Source of the DNA: Cymodocea nodosa
Lineage: Eukaryota > Streptophyta > Magnoliopsida > Alismatales > Cymodoceaceae
Reading direction: 5' to 3'
Assembly: GCA_036874045.1 (NCBI GenBank)
Contig: CM072342.1
Location: 642,501 to 706,500, forward strand
Length of the DNA: 64,000 bases
This document shows, one piece after another, positions 25,460-37,400 of the stretch (its first letter is position 1; every line of letters begins with the position of its first letter). Below the pieces are notes generated by a model that had not been told where the DNA came from, ran no database searches, and saw nothing but the letters and a program-made list of their open reading frames with translations. The translations under genes were made by a program, and so were the position numbers.

Positions 25460-27023
25460 GTAATAATTCAGGGGTATTATGGTAATTTCCCTTTTATTTT
25501 ATTTTTTCAATTATGGCTACAGATTTTTCCTCCTTCAACGCCCTATTTTTCGCCCGTCTTCTTCAACTGAGGAGCGTCGATCGATTGAGGAGAGCGCGAA
25601 GGAGCTTCGATGGAGAGCGACTGTTACCTGAGGTTTCTCGAGTTGGGAAGGTGTTGTTGTCGCTTCTGGCGATTTTTCGCGGGGAGGAGGTGCGGGCCTA
25701 GCCATTCATGTGGTGTGCCTTCCATCAATTTTGTGCGTGCAGGCTTGGACGAACCCTCATGCACACTTTCTCCAGAGGTTCGATGGTCGTTGAAGGCTCG
25801 ACGAGCTCGACGGCAGTTTGGGTTCAGCTGTCAGTGAAGAAGAAGAAGAAGGAGAAGAGGGGAAGAAAAAGAAGAAGAAGAAAAAAATGGAAAAGGAAAG
25901 AAAAAAAAGAGAAATAGGAAAAAAAATATTGAACTTTTGCATTTATTTCCTTATTGTAAGTCTTTTTTTTCATTGTCTAAACCCATTTTATTCAAGATTA
26001 ATGCATGATTACAGTGTTTTATGTATTTTATATTCATAAGTACATACATATTAGTATTTATTTTGATTATTACATAATCATGTGTTTATGAAAATATTTG
26101 TAATATTGCATATATATTGATGTTATAACATTTATAAAGCATTCATGATTATTATGTATAACATGGATATTCGTTATTGACTATAGAATGCTTATTTATT
26201 TTGCATGTGATTATTTGAAAATGAAAGCAATTATTATGAGTTATGCATGTTATTATTATGACTTAAACTAAATATAGAATTTGACATATATTAATAATGA
26301 ATGAATGTTTAACCATGAAACTCAACCATGAAGGCATAATATTATAGTATTGTGTACACAATAGAGATAAAAGCATACGTTTGATGTATCCTAGGTTTTA
26401 GTCACAAGGTGATCTATAACAATTAGACTTTTCTACAAAAATTAATATGCAGTCATAATTAAATAAAATAATGGAATGTATGAACAAATTTGATACTATA
26501 ATCTAGTCCATTATTGTAATTTATATAATTCATTTTTATTGTAATAGAATCGCATACTTTATTTTGCTACATTCATTTGACTACAACTTTTCTATTGTAT
26601 ATGCTATTTATATTGTTATTTTATTTGTATACTTATGATAGGTTGACTTACTATTATTATTTTTTTAGGATACTTGGTAGACCTTTAAGATGACTATGAG
26701 CAGGATAGATTGCATTAATCACCCTTTTGTCAGATGTGGTAGCATTTTTGCGAATGAATTGATATATGTAATTTGTACCCTATTTTGTATAATTCTGTTT
26801 AAGGTTAGATTGTAAAGAACTATCTACTTTTTCCGTTGCAAATATTAACCTTTGAAACTTTATTTTTAATAATTTTCTCTATTTTTTATTGTTATACATC
26901 TTTTAAAATATATCAATTTTGTAATATTAAAGGAGAGATGTTTTTATGTATATTTAATTTTATTTAAATGTGATTTCTTCTCTTTAATATTATGATAATT
27001 GTCATTTCCTTTTTTAGGACGTG
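25460..27023 (-). mobile_element. LTR of an LTR retrotransposon (solo-LTR-like, fossil)
   Basis: Read on the minus strand, the segment opens with TGTCACGTCC at 27023. Its first 80 bp parallel those of the LTR at 40806 (shared ACAATATC or ATAATATT, then GTCACATT-like words). It ends near a block of the type AATTACCATAATACCCC then TTATTAC, a layout common in Ty3/Gypsy (Tekay/Del-like) LTRs. It has AT-rich flanks and a GC-richer middle with a purine-rich (GAA)n stretch around 25835-25925. No gag or pol region adjoins it, so it looks like a solo LTR. It is clearly diverged from the other copy, so it is old. The inner end is approximate. Confidence 0.6.
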
Positions 27024-28500
27024 ACAAGGGCAATTTATTCTTACCATTTGCACTTGAGCCACTATGTTGACGATAGCACTTGATTCCTATATTTCTAAAT
27101 GGTCTATGCTATGATACCATTTTTAACTAACTAGACTCAATCGGCTCGTACTAATCAACCTCTTTCTTGCTCTAAAGCAATTTGAGACTAAAACCTTAAA
27201 TTGCCCCAAATTGGGAAAGGTGGTAGACCGTAGGAACCCAAGCAAAGTTCTTGTAATTGTGTCCTTAGTTTATTTTTATCTAACTATTTGGAGAACTCTT
27301 TCTTGATTCCCAACATTAATGGATAAGGATGCGAGAGAGTGGAACGAGTGTATATTATTGGTGAGGTCACAAGATTGAAAAGAAGTCACCTCTTCCTTTG
27401 GAAGCCCAATATTGCTGATCTTATATGATAAGGGTTTAAGTGTCAATCATAAGATGCTGATGGACGGAAGAGATTTACTCATGGATGGGTATTAATTTGT
27501 TCTAGTGAGATCACAACATTGGACGTACGGGAGAAGTCATCTTTTCCTTTGAAAGACCAGCACTCCTTGATCACATAACTATATGTGTGAATTTTATACG
27601 ATAATTAAGGTTTTAAATGTCAAACATACGATGGTGATGGACGGACGAGATCTACTCATGGATGGATGGATGGATGGATGGATGTTGCGATAGATATTAA
27701 TTTGTTAAGGCTAGGATTTAAAAGGCATGGTGCGGCAAGGCAGACACAAGTGACTTGTGTGAATGACCAGCACAAATGCGCAAGTCGCCTACGACAGATG
27801 AACAGAAAAATATCATAGTTCTCATCCATACTATACGTTAATACGTATGGTTGTAAAGATGAAATTATGAACTCAAGATTAAATAAAAGTATTAGAAAAA
27901 ATTAAATTAAGCCGACCATGGATACATACAACAAGAATCACGATCTAAGTCCATGTTAAAATTCTTGAGAGAGCGGGAGAGAGAGATGACAAAAATTTTC
28001 CGGTTCGGCTTGCAGAAAATTTATACACTGACAGCATTTCTCCTTCCTCCCCTTCCCTCGAAATGATTGATTGACCATGCATGCCTCCTGATAATAATAT
28101 CCTTTTGTTTCCTTCATTGTGTTCACGGTAGAGACTAGAGTAGGGTTTGTAGGACGAGAGGGGCGAGGGCAGCAGAGAAGCCACGTCCCTCTCAGCACTC
28201 CTCCCAATAGATCGATCGCTTCCCATCCCTCTCCTTCTCCCTCCATCTTTATCTCCATCTTACAACCCACAGAAACGCCCCACTACTACTGACTCTCACT
28301 CACTCACTCACTCACAGCCCACACTCGCTCGACCGACGCCGCCCTCTCTGTGTGTGTCTTTCTCTCGATGCTACCACCTTCGCTGCAGGGGCAAGCAAAA
28401 GGGACGGTGGTGAAGAGGGTGACTACCGTGGTGGGGATAGAGTTGGAGTGATTGATTTTGGAGAGACGAAATAGATCGAGCACCTTCGAAGCTCATCTCT
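27024..28500. other. Spacer upstream of the JAG gene
   Basis: It holds a diverged tandem duplication (27358-27707) containing a GATG repeat, then CT/GA-rich promoter-proximal sequence with CTCACTCACTCA-type and CTCTCT tracts (about 28285-28370). No gene is supported. Confidence 0.6.
27358..27707. repeat. Diverged tandem duplication with (GATG)n
   Basis: Copy 1 (about 27358-27501) and copy 2 (about 27505-27707) share the order GTGAGRTCACAA, AGAAGTCA, TCCTTT, ATGGTGATGGACGGA-like, CTACTCATGGATGG and TATTAATTTGTT. Copy 2 carries a GATG expansion at 27658-27684. Confidence 0.7.
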
Positions 28501-28522
28501 CCCCACCCCCGGCAGACAAACT

Positions 28523-28530
28523 CTATATAT
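28523..28530 (+). promoter_or_regulatory. Candidate TATA box of the JAG gene
   Basis: CTATATAT lies about 120 bp before the ATG at 28645. There is no ATG between the two, so the implied 5' UTR of about 90 nt has no upstream start codon. Confidence 0.45.
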
Positions 28531-28644
28531 CCTTGTGCGTTTGGCAGTCAACGAGCTGCAGCTTTGGGTTGTCTCGGCACATCAGGATTCTGCTCTTTCC
28601 TTTCCGACTAATCATTCTCACCGCACGCCCAGCTGTTAGTAACA

Positions 28645-30126
28645 ATGACCATGTAAGCACTTCTCACCGCCGTTCATGTCGATGCTTGTCTCTCGCCCTG
28701 TCCCCGTGTTTGTGTGTATGATTCTTTTTGGTTTTCTTCTTCGTTTGCTCTGATCTTGAAGGAGGCCGGAGGGTAACCCACTTGATCTCAACAATTTCCC
28801 CGAGGACTATGGGAAGCAGGTTTTGGAGGAGAGCTCAACCACAACTGCGGCCTCCTCAGAGAACAGCAGTAAGGCGGTCCAAAGTCGAATTCAATTCCAC
28901 TGCACCATGTTCTAATAATTTGCTTGTTTCCGGTACCACCCACAGCACAGATATAACACATCTGAACGCTCTTGGCTTAATTTTAGGATTTAAGAAGAAG
29001 AAAAAGGATGGGAAAGATGAAAGTGGAACGATTTACGAATGCAGGTTTTGCTCACTCAAGTTCTGCAAGTCGCAAGCTCTCGGTGGCCACATGAATCGGC
29101 ACAGGCAAGGCAAGGAAGCCCGTCTCGATCTAATCTATCTATATATATATAGCTAGCCACAACAACATATAAGGAATTACATTCTATTGTTTCGGTTCAA
29201 TACATTAATAAACTACGGTGAATCTGCTGTTGATCTCCAATTTACAGAAGAAATTCTGGTGCAAACACCTACTTATTATGTTTGCCAAGTACAAAAACCC
29301 TAATTCCGGCGCCTTCACTAGTGCGATATATTTATTTATCTACAGTGTTATAGTTATTGAGAGAAGAATTAGAAACAAGCTGATGGGTCTCAAATTACTG
29401 ATCTTGTGCTTCTTTCATGGATATATCAGAAAGGGAGACTGAGACTCTGAACCGTGCCCGTCAACTTGTGTTCAGCAACGATGGCATCACAGGAGGTGGA
29501 GCTCCTATGGGGTATGCATGTACTGAAACCAATTTATATTTTTGTTTTTACTGCGTAATTAAGCTGGGCCATAACTTGAAGCTGCATATATGCTTTCTAA
29601 TTCCAAAGCGAACCTTGAATTGGGTCTAATATTCCCTCTTGTCACGGATCGACGATCAAGCAGATTAAGGGATCTGAGCTTCGGCAGCAGCATGCAGACA
29701 ACGCAGTCCAGTTGCTTCCATCAAGTAGGGAACGCTGGAGATTCGCGCCTGCACTTTGGACCAATGTATCCAAGAGTTGCAGCGCCGCTGCCACAATCAC
29801 AACATCTTCAGCCCTACATGTACACGACGCTTCCACCTCCTTCCCAGTCTTCTTCGTATCCTTCGGCTCAGGCACCAGCAGCACGACCACAACCTCTCCC
29901 CCCCGTGAATGACTATTACGTCGGACGTGTTCTTGCGAGCAGCCCCCGTAACCAACGTCAGAGTCCCAGTTACCCTTTCTTCGGAACCTCTCCACCAGCT
30001 GCCGGACCAGAACCACCACCAAGTAGACCGCCGATGGACGGAGGAAGCCGGAATTTCGGCCACAGATTTTTCCATCAGGGTAACAATTATCCATCTTCGA
30101 TGGATAGGTCCAGAGACGACATTTGA
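28645..30126 (+). CDS. JAG: JAGGED-type C2H2 zinc-finger transcription factor, 260 aa
   Basis: Five exons join in phase: 28645-28652 (8 nt), 28762-28868, 28987-29109, 29430-29511 and 29664-30126, giving 260 residues. The N-terminus has LDLNNFP, a DLNxxP-type EAR repression motif as in JAG. A lysine-rich stretch precedes a single C2H2 finger, C57-X2-C60-X12-H73-X3-H77, with the plant QALGGH helix. Exon 4 continues with ETETLNRARQLVF, characteristic of JAG/NUBBIN and rice STAMENLESS1. The tail is rich in Pro, Ser and Gln. JAG is a nuclear regulator of cell proliferation in lateral organs and floral parts. The JAG start (MR.E) corresponds here to an ATG made by splicing exon 1 to exon 2; the exon-1 ATG adds Met-Thr before it. 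The third intron uses a GC donor (CAAG then GCAAGG at 29110), needed for the conserved HRQERETETL. Confidence 0.9.
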
Positions 30127-32055
30127 TGTTAATACATACGCACACCGAAGACCCCTCTCGAAGAGCAAGTAGCTAGTGCACTTGCGAAGTATCAACGACG
30201 TAAGTTTTCTCACTTGATGTCGTGTTTTGTCCAAGCCGGACAGCGGACGGCTACTCCGGCGGCGTGATTTGAAAGGGGAAGATGATTTGCAACCGGATCT
30301 TTCCATGACGTGAGAAAAATGTTTGAAATTAGTCAGTCACTGGCTGTCTCTTCTGAGTTGTGGTCTGTCTGTCTTCTTCTTCTTTCCAATTCTCGTCCCT
30401 GTCTTTGATAAGTGACTAGTTCGTTCTAGACGTGCCGGTACATTAGGAGAAAAGCACCTGAGTGCTTCAATCTTTTCGTGTCACTTGTCAAATCTACGAA
30501 ACGATCTCGGTTGGAGTTCTCCGCCCTCGACCCTCGACCCCCCGTGGTGGCTGAGCATTTAAAAACGAGAAAGAAGACGATTTGACGAAAGAAGAATAGA
30601 TTTTCAGAATATAATAATTAAAACTAAGATAAAAATAAAGAGAGAAAGACCAGATAGATGTACAGGCAAAAAGGTTACGATCGGAATGGATATATATATA
30701 TATATATATGTAAAAAGAGGTCAGAAAGACCACTCTGGTGGGGCTGTAGAACAACTGCTTCAAATTATTAAGAGGTTCTTGGGGACAGTGGAAGTTGCAG
30801 AGGGGCGTGAGAGGAAGGAATCGATGCTTTCCTTCAATGCACTCTCACTAATGGACGACTAGAGTGAACAGTGAAGGGAAAATGGATTTCAGCTTGTATG
30901 ATTTATAATTATCGAGCTTCTGGGGCCTGAATGCTAGGCAAATACTAGGTGGTCATGTAATGCGCTGCTGTCTCTGAAAAGAACTATTTTTGGAACTATT
31001 TCCATAATACTTTCACAGCACAGGATGGGATTTAATTTGAACAATGACTCGTGAGTTCTGATGATAATATTTTTTACAACGAGCATAAATGCCTTCAAAA
31101 AAAAAAGAAAAAGACATGCTGGTGTAACGATGATGGTAATGTCTTTTCAACTCCTCTCTCTTTTTTTTTGTTGGGGGGGGGTGGGACATTTTCCCACTGA
31201 AATGTGAAAATCATGCATGCACACAAACCCGCAGGGAGAGAAAAAAACTCAGTTTATTTTAAAATAAAGGCTTACAGAATAAGAATTCTCAATTCTGACG
31301 TAGATAAATGCTTGTCGTAAAAGAAAATAACCGTTTAACTGTTCATTTTACTATTCATTCAATAAATAGGTTTTTATTAAAAGTTTCCGAAACATGCATG
31401 GCCTTCAAATATTTTTTCAAAATGTATTTTCGTTTTAATTTTTTTGGGAAATGCGATTTAATAAAATCTAGTGCTTTCAGTTCTCATCGGTATCGACTTC
31501 CCCACTGAAAAAGCCACCTAAACTCTCACGGCCGGTGTTATCGAAAGCATTTATTCGAAACAACCTTCACAAGTATTAACACGATGATCTGCCATTATTT
31601 GTTTCATTAGCTAATTGATTCCATAACGGCTAACTGCAAGTTTCGTGGAACATCATATTTTAACCAACACAACACCTAAAATTCCAAACCTTGACCGCCA
31701 ATATTCAACCATTACACACTAAGTTAGTTATATAATACTCTAACATTAGGGAAATCAAATTTTGAAATCGGTTCTTAAATACGAATATATTACATGGTAA
31801 TATTTTGATTTTTTTTTGTAGGAAATCGATCAAAATTAAACTATGAAATACGGTTAAAAAAAAAAATTTTCAAAATATATTTATCATATCTAAAACATTT
31901 GAGAATAATTTTGCTTTCGAGAAAAATTGGAGGTTTTTCCGGGGTTTCATTGGGGCGGGAAAGGAAATGCCATAAAGAGCTGGGAGTAGCAGTAGAAGTC
32001 GTAGCAGGGGCTATAGCCTTAGCCCTTAGGCCTTCTGGTGGATTCTGCAAGACTG

Positions 32056-32124
<69 letters not shown>

Positions 32125-34498
32125 GAGAACAATACGGCTAGGCTGTGCTTCCTTTCGCTTACACTCTTATATTTGGGTCATGGCAGTTTTCTCTCTTCTG
32201 ATATTGATAAGATCTTTGTTTAGAATCTTTGTTCAGATTTAAATGTAAGAATTGGTTCGCAAGAAATATTGGTGCTATCAAGCACCCCCAGGATTAATGT
32301 GTCTGGCACACCGTGCGAAAAATAAAAGGGAATTAATGTCTGGCGTCGGCTTGGGTTTCGGACCCCCACGCGCTTGCATGCATCAGCCGCCTTTCCTCTT
32401 TCTTAGTGGTGATCTTTTCTAGTAAAGACCGTCTTGCGTTCGTTCGCGGTCCAATCGTGTGGTTGGGAGCCCTCGTACAAATGTTGGCCACGGCCATCAC
32501 AGGTCACCCATCCATCTTTGCTTTTGCTTAGGAATGTATAAGCAACTCGGTTAAGGGGCGCTCACTCACTGCTGCGTCATATTATATATATATATATATG
32601 CAAGCCGATACTGCTACTGCTACTGCTATATATTACTGTGCGTGTTGTTTTTTTTCGCTTGGATTACATGCAGGGTGATTTGATTAGACCTGGTTCTATG
32701 ATTCCAGAGTGAACTGCTGCTTCACAGCTATATATTATATATACGTGCTCCAGATGGATTTATGAACAGACTTGTGGTCACAAACCACAGCACAAGAGAC
32801 TAGAGTTGGCTGGCTGGCTGGCTGGCTGGCTGGTTGGGATAACGTGGGTTACCTGCAGTTTTTTTTGTTTTGTTTGAAATTGACAGGAACATATGGCATT
32901 GGTAGCACAAGATCGTGCTCATGAAATGATCGTTAAATATGGAGCACCGGCAGTAGAAGAAAGCCTTGAAATGTTCACATAAAATGTAGACGTGCTCTTG
33001 CCTTGCGGAGAATGATCTCTGTTATGTGAACAAAGTGGTCTTTGCTGGCTTCCGCGAGCATGTTTGATTTAATTAGAGTTGTGTATGTGCGTAGGCATTT
33101 CATTAATTAATCTGGCGAGCCGACTTCTTTTATAATTAAAAATCTACTGCTGTTGTCTCTTGGTTGGTACTGAACACTGATAAAAGCACATCAACACATT
33201 AATGGATTTTGAGGCATGCTTGTATCATATATATAGGCCGTGAGTCAACTCCTATAGATTCTCACGAGGAATCGTAAATGAAACAAGACGTTGTAGTGCA
33301 GAGAACTAGTAGAGCCATAGATAGACATGGGATTCATAGAGACTAATGCGAAGGAGCCATCCAATCATAAGAATCCATATTTTAAATGAAAAGACAATGA
33401 CACTGCTTTAGCTGAAGAAGCAAGCAGGTTTTGTCTTGCTAATTTAGCCATGGCATGTAGAGGTTGCCCATTGCTTTTTGTTCTTTGAAAGTACGAAACG
33501 ATGGCCTGCTAGAGCAGCCATTGCAGATACGTCTGCTGCTTGTGAAACATCTTTTTAAGAGAAGACGAAGCTTTCTTTTTCATTAAAAAAGGGAGATGAA
33601 ACCTCGCATGTCTTCTTCAAGTGTGGTCAGATCAGAAGTATACATGTATGTTCATGTCTCTAACCTAAGGTAGGCTCCCCTAGTTAAGTACGATCAAAAG
33701 TTTGGCAGTTAGTACTCTTCTGAGATATCGTTGGACTTCGATTTAATGAATAATTATGATCTTAGTCATAAAACACGCCGATTCTTGAATGATGATGATT
33801 GACTAATTGGTGATAATCTTTTAAGAGGACAGTTTAAATTTCTCTCTATCATATTCTCTTTATTTTTTTATCCTTAATTTCAAATAATTAATTATTAAAT
33901 GCACATGAATCTATATGACAGTTTCTCCATTCTCGCCTCTTCCTTTATGATAAATAGTAAATAAAGACGTTAGTCAATAAATGACGCGATACTTTCCTCA
34001 AGTCCAAACTCGCAAGTAAGAATGCAGTAAAATCACACAATGCCAACAAGCACACACCAAATGCAGAAGATATCAATCATTCAAGAAGAAGATTACTGAG
34101 AGTAATTCAAAGACACAAGACATCACACCAATTCAATATCGCACGGTTATACAACAGCCTGGGCATATATAATTTCCAATAAGTTGGAATTTAATCGATT
34201 GTTGAGCATTACGAGTGTCGAGCCAATGAAAACAATGCCGACAATGTGCTAACAATATATATCGAAAAATGATATCCTTTCGTCAAATTTAAGAATCAAG
34301 ACAAGAAGGTAACACCGTAATTGCACCACGCCAATTAATTAGCCACTCGCAAGACTACAATTATTGGCAATATCTTGGAAAAAAAACAGTTGCATGGGGC
34401 CTAATAAATCATAACGAAAGATCTTCCCGCTTTGGAGTAAAATATCAGCACCTCTCCAGTTGTTCGGCATGAAACCAAGATATAGTCGACAATCACAT
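30127..34498. other. Spacer between convergent JAG and ESP1 genes
   Basis: It contains the 3' UTRs of both neighbours, which face each other, and several microsatellites: (TA)n at 30690-30709, (GA)n at 32059-32128 and (GGCT)n at 32808-32833. No gene, known microRNA or transposon ends were recognised. Confidence 0.6.
32059..32128. repeat. (GA)n microsatellite, about 70 bp
   Basis: Nearly pure GA dinucleotides with two AAGA interruptions. A (GGCT)6 tract lies 0.7 kb further on at 32808-32833. Confidence 0.95.
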
Positions 34499-37400
34499 TT
34501 ATCTTAGGATTTGCTGAAGTTGAAGGACTTGTTGTCTTTGCTCGGGAGGTAGAAGACTTATTTGGTCTGGTGTGAGGCTCATAACTTGCTGAAGAAGGGC
34601 CTTCTCCATCTCGCTCGTCAACTTGAAGAGAAGACATGTAGAAAACTACTTAGTGAAAATTTTCCATCAACGTTCACTCGTATATAGAAGCCGAGATGAG
34701 TGTATACCTGAGGTGGACGAGGTGGTGGGACTCCTGAACCTGGACCCATCTGAGCAGGCATTAGAGTAGGCGTGCCTTGAAATTGTGCTCTATTTGAACT
34801 ATCAGACAGACCAGGGATCCAAGGAGATCCTCTGTCCACCTGCATGGGAGTTGGACCTTGATTGCCAAAGTCTGATCCTAAATGCGTACCACCCTGTGGA
34901 TTAAAAATGCCATCGTAAAGAACATATCAAACACTTCCATTCTGAATTCAGTGATATGGATATTCATCCTGGAGATGCCTTCAGTTAGACATGCATCCTT
35001 GTAATACACCAAGTATATACCTCTATGCCGATGTTAAAATGGCCTTGGAAGAATATGAAATATAACTTGAAAGAAAGAAATACTCTCTACCTTAGTAATG
35101 CCTTACTTTCTGCCTGAAATCTATGGTCTAACACTAGCAATCCAATGGCAGATTGCTGTTTCCTAATGCATTTGGTTCCACAACATTACCAATAATCATA
35201 TGATCATTTTACACTGTGATGTGGGGTGCGCAGTCAGACCAGCCTACAAAAGCCCACACCTTGAGCTGCCCAGTCTAGCCGAATTCTTTGAACAGTGCAG
35301 CCCATTTACAAGTGCATGCCATTTTCATTCTAAAAGGTGGGCCGAATTTGCCAATTGGTTCAGCCAACCCGAATCAAAGCCCACAAGCCTACGTGGAGCC
35401 TGTGTAAGCCAACCGAGCAATAAAGCCCTTACATGGAACGAACATGTTGGACAAGTAGACACAATGCAGCCGTTTTGAATTGACTAATTCCCACCTATCA
35501 TGAAGGAGTGTAAATATCAACGTTTCAAAATATGATCAACATGGCTGCTCAAAGGGAAAGTACATGTGTAATTGATGACTTGTTCATTTTAAGAAAAAGC
35601 TGTGTTACATGGATTTCGTGTACATGGTTCGACACAACCATGTAAGGTGTTTACATGGCCATATTTTTATCATGACATGATCGTGTTTGTCCTGGCATGG
35701 TTGTGTAATGTGCTAAAAAAAATTGACAAATTCATATACCCAAATGTTATAAATGGATCCATACACACATTGAACTTAAGTGCTTAAAAAAACCTAGTAA
35801 ACACATTTTCCTCCCATGCTTTTCTTTTTTTATTTCTTATTTTGTCAAGACATTAACTCTACTTGTAGAGTTTAACCCCTTCATAACTAGTTCCAAACCT
35901 AGATAAAGGAGGGTTAACCTTAGGTAGACAACCAGTTGTAAAAACATGTTAACCCCACAAGAGTATGAATCCTAAAGATAATTTGTTAAGGTGTAACCCT
36001 CTTTAGCAACACATTGCGTTAGACCTTAGGTGTAATGAAAAGAAAACAAGAGAGAAGCATTATAGACATTAGGTGTAATGTTCTTAAGCTGGAAATTGCA
36101 TTGACATTTGAATATAGATGAAAATAAGCAAAGATTTTCAAACCTTAATGGATGGGTGTAGGTGAAGTAATTAGTCTAAAACACCAAAATTAGGGTAGCA
36201 ACTTAAAACATAGGAACCTCGACTGGAATAGTATAGAATTAGTAAATATAATGATAAGAAGAAAAATTAGCATATCAAACTTGCAAGAAGCTAAACGGGT
36301 GGGAGAAAAATCTAAGCTAATTAAGTATAATGGTTTTAAATTGTGGTATACAGGAAAAGATAAGCATAGAAATGAAGCTGATAAAAGTTCAAAAGATTAA
36401 GTTGTTGAGGTAATAATAATAGAAGATAGAATTATAATGATTAAACTTATGATAAGAAATAAGATAGTTAATATAGTTAGTGTATGTGTAGAATTATAAT
36501 GATTAAACTCATGATAAGAAATAAGATAGTTAATATAATTAGTGTATATATTTCACAAATAGGTTTAGGAGAAGCTATTAAACAGAAATTTTGGAAAGAT
36601 TTGAATAATTTAATTCATGGTTTGCCAACTATTGAAAGCCTATTTATTGAAGAAAAACTGAATGATCATGTAGAGAAGATAAATATAGAATATGAAAGAA
36701 AACATAGGGGATTTGATTTTGGTAACAGAAATGAAGAAGTAAATTCAATTTTTTCAAATGTTGTTAGTTTGGTATTGTTTTGGGATTAATTTTTTGATCT
36801 TATTTTTTATATTTTGTATGGTTTTAAATGTATAACAAGGCCTTTTTCAGTTTATTTTTGTTAAATACATCTTCATCAGGTTCTACATCGACACATGCAA
36901 GTTCTTCCATGAATATTGAATTTATATCAAGTGACCTAGTGTGAAAATATGGTTAATGAATGTCATATATGTTTCTTTAGTATTTATTTTACAATTTATG
37001 CTTCATCCTCTGTTTTCGTTACACACCCATTTAAATGCTCGTATTTTAATTACACGTGTAAAGATGCAATCCCTGTCATGCTTGTTTAACGTGCTTTGAA
37101 ACATTGATAAATATAGAGTTAATGTCATGTACAAAGATATGCAATCCTTCTCTAAAACTTGATCTACCTTCACAAATGTTTGCTTGAATTGAGCATTGAA
37201 GAGGACTCGGCCAAACCCACACTAGGGTCAATCCTTTTCATTGTATTGCAAGTCAAGCATCCAAACAACCAACATCACCAAGCCAGACTAATCAAACCAA
37301 TTCACACAATCCAACCACAACAGCTCAACAGGGGAAGATTATACAAAAAGACTTGAAATTCTGTCTCATAATTTTGGCAATTGAATGAAGCCTAAGAATG

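Noticed and set aside
25513-26039. Short Arg-rich and Lys-rich ORFs
   Set aside because: They fall inside the LTR and a (GAA)-rich tract.
27095-27125. TGGTATCA-like primer-binding site on the minus strand
   Set aside because: It lies on the wrong side of the nearby LTR's start and has no matching LTR end next to it; probably chance or debris of another element.
29642-30306. Long minus-strand ORFs opposite the JAG last exon
   Set aside because: They are antisense shadows of a Pro/Ser/Gln-rich coding exon, with no family motif.
34401-34637. 78-codon minus-strand ORF as the ESP1 C-terminus
   Set aside because: A different frame in the same exon encodes the conserved CstF64 C-terminal domain (SLTPDQISLLPPEQ) and joins in phase from the acceptor at 34622; the longer ORF is a shadow.
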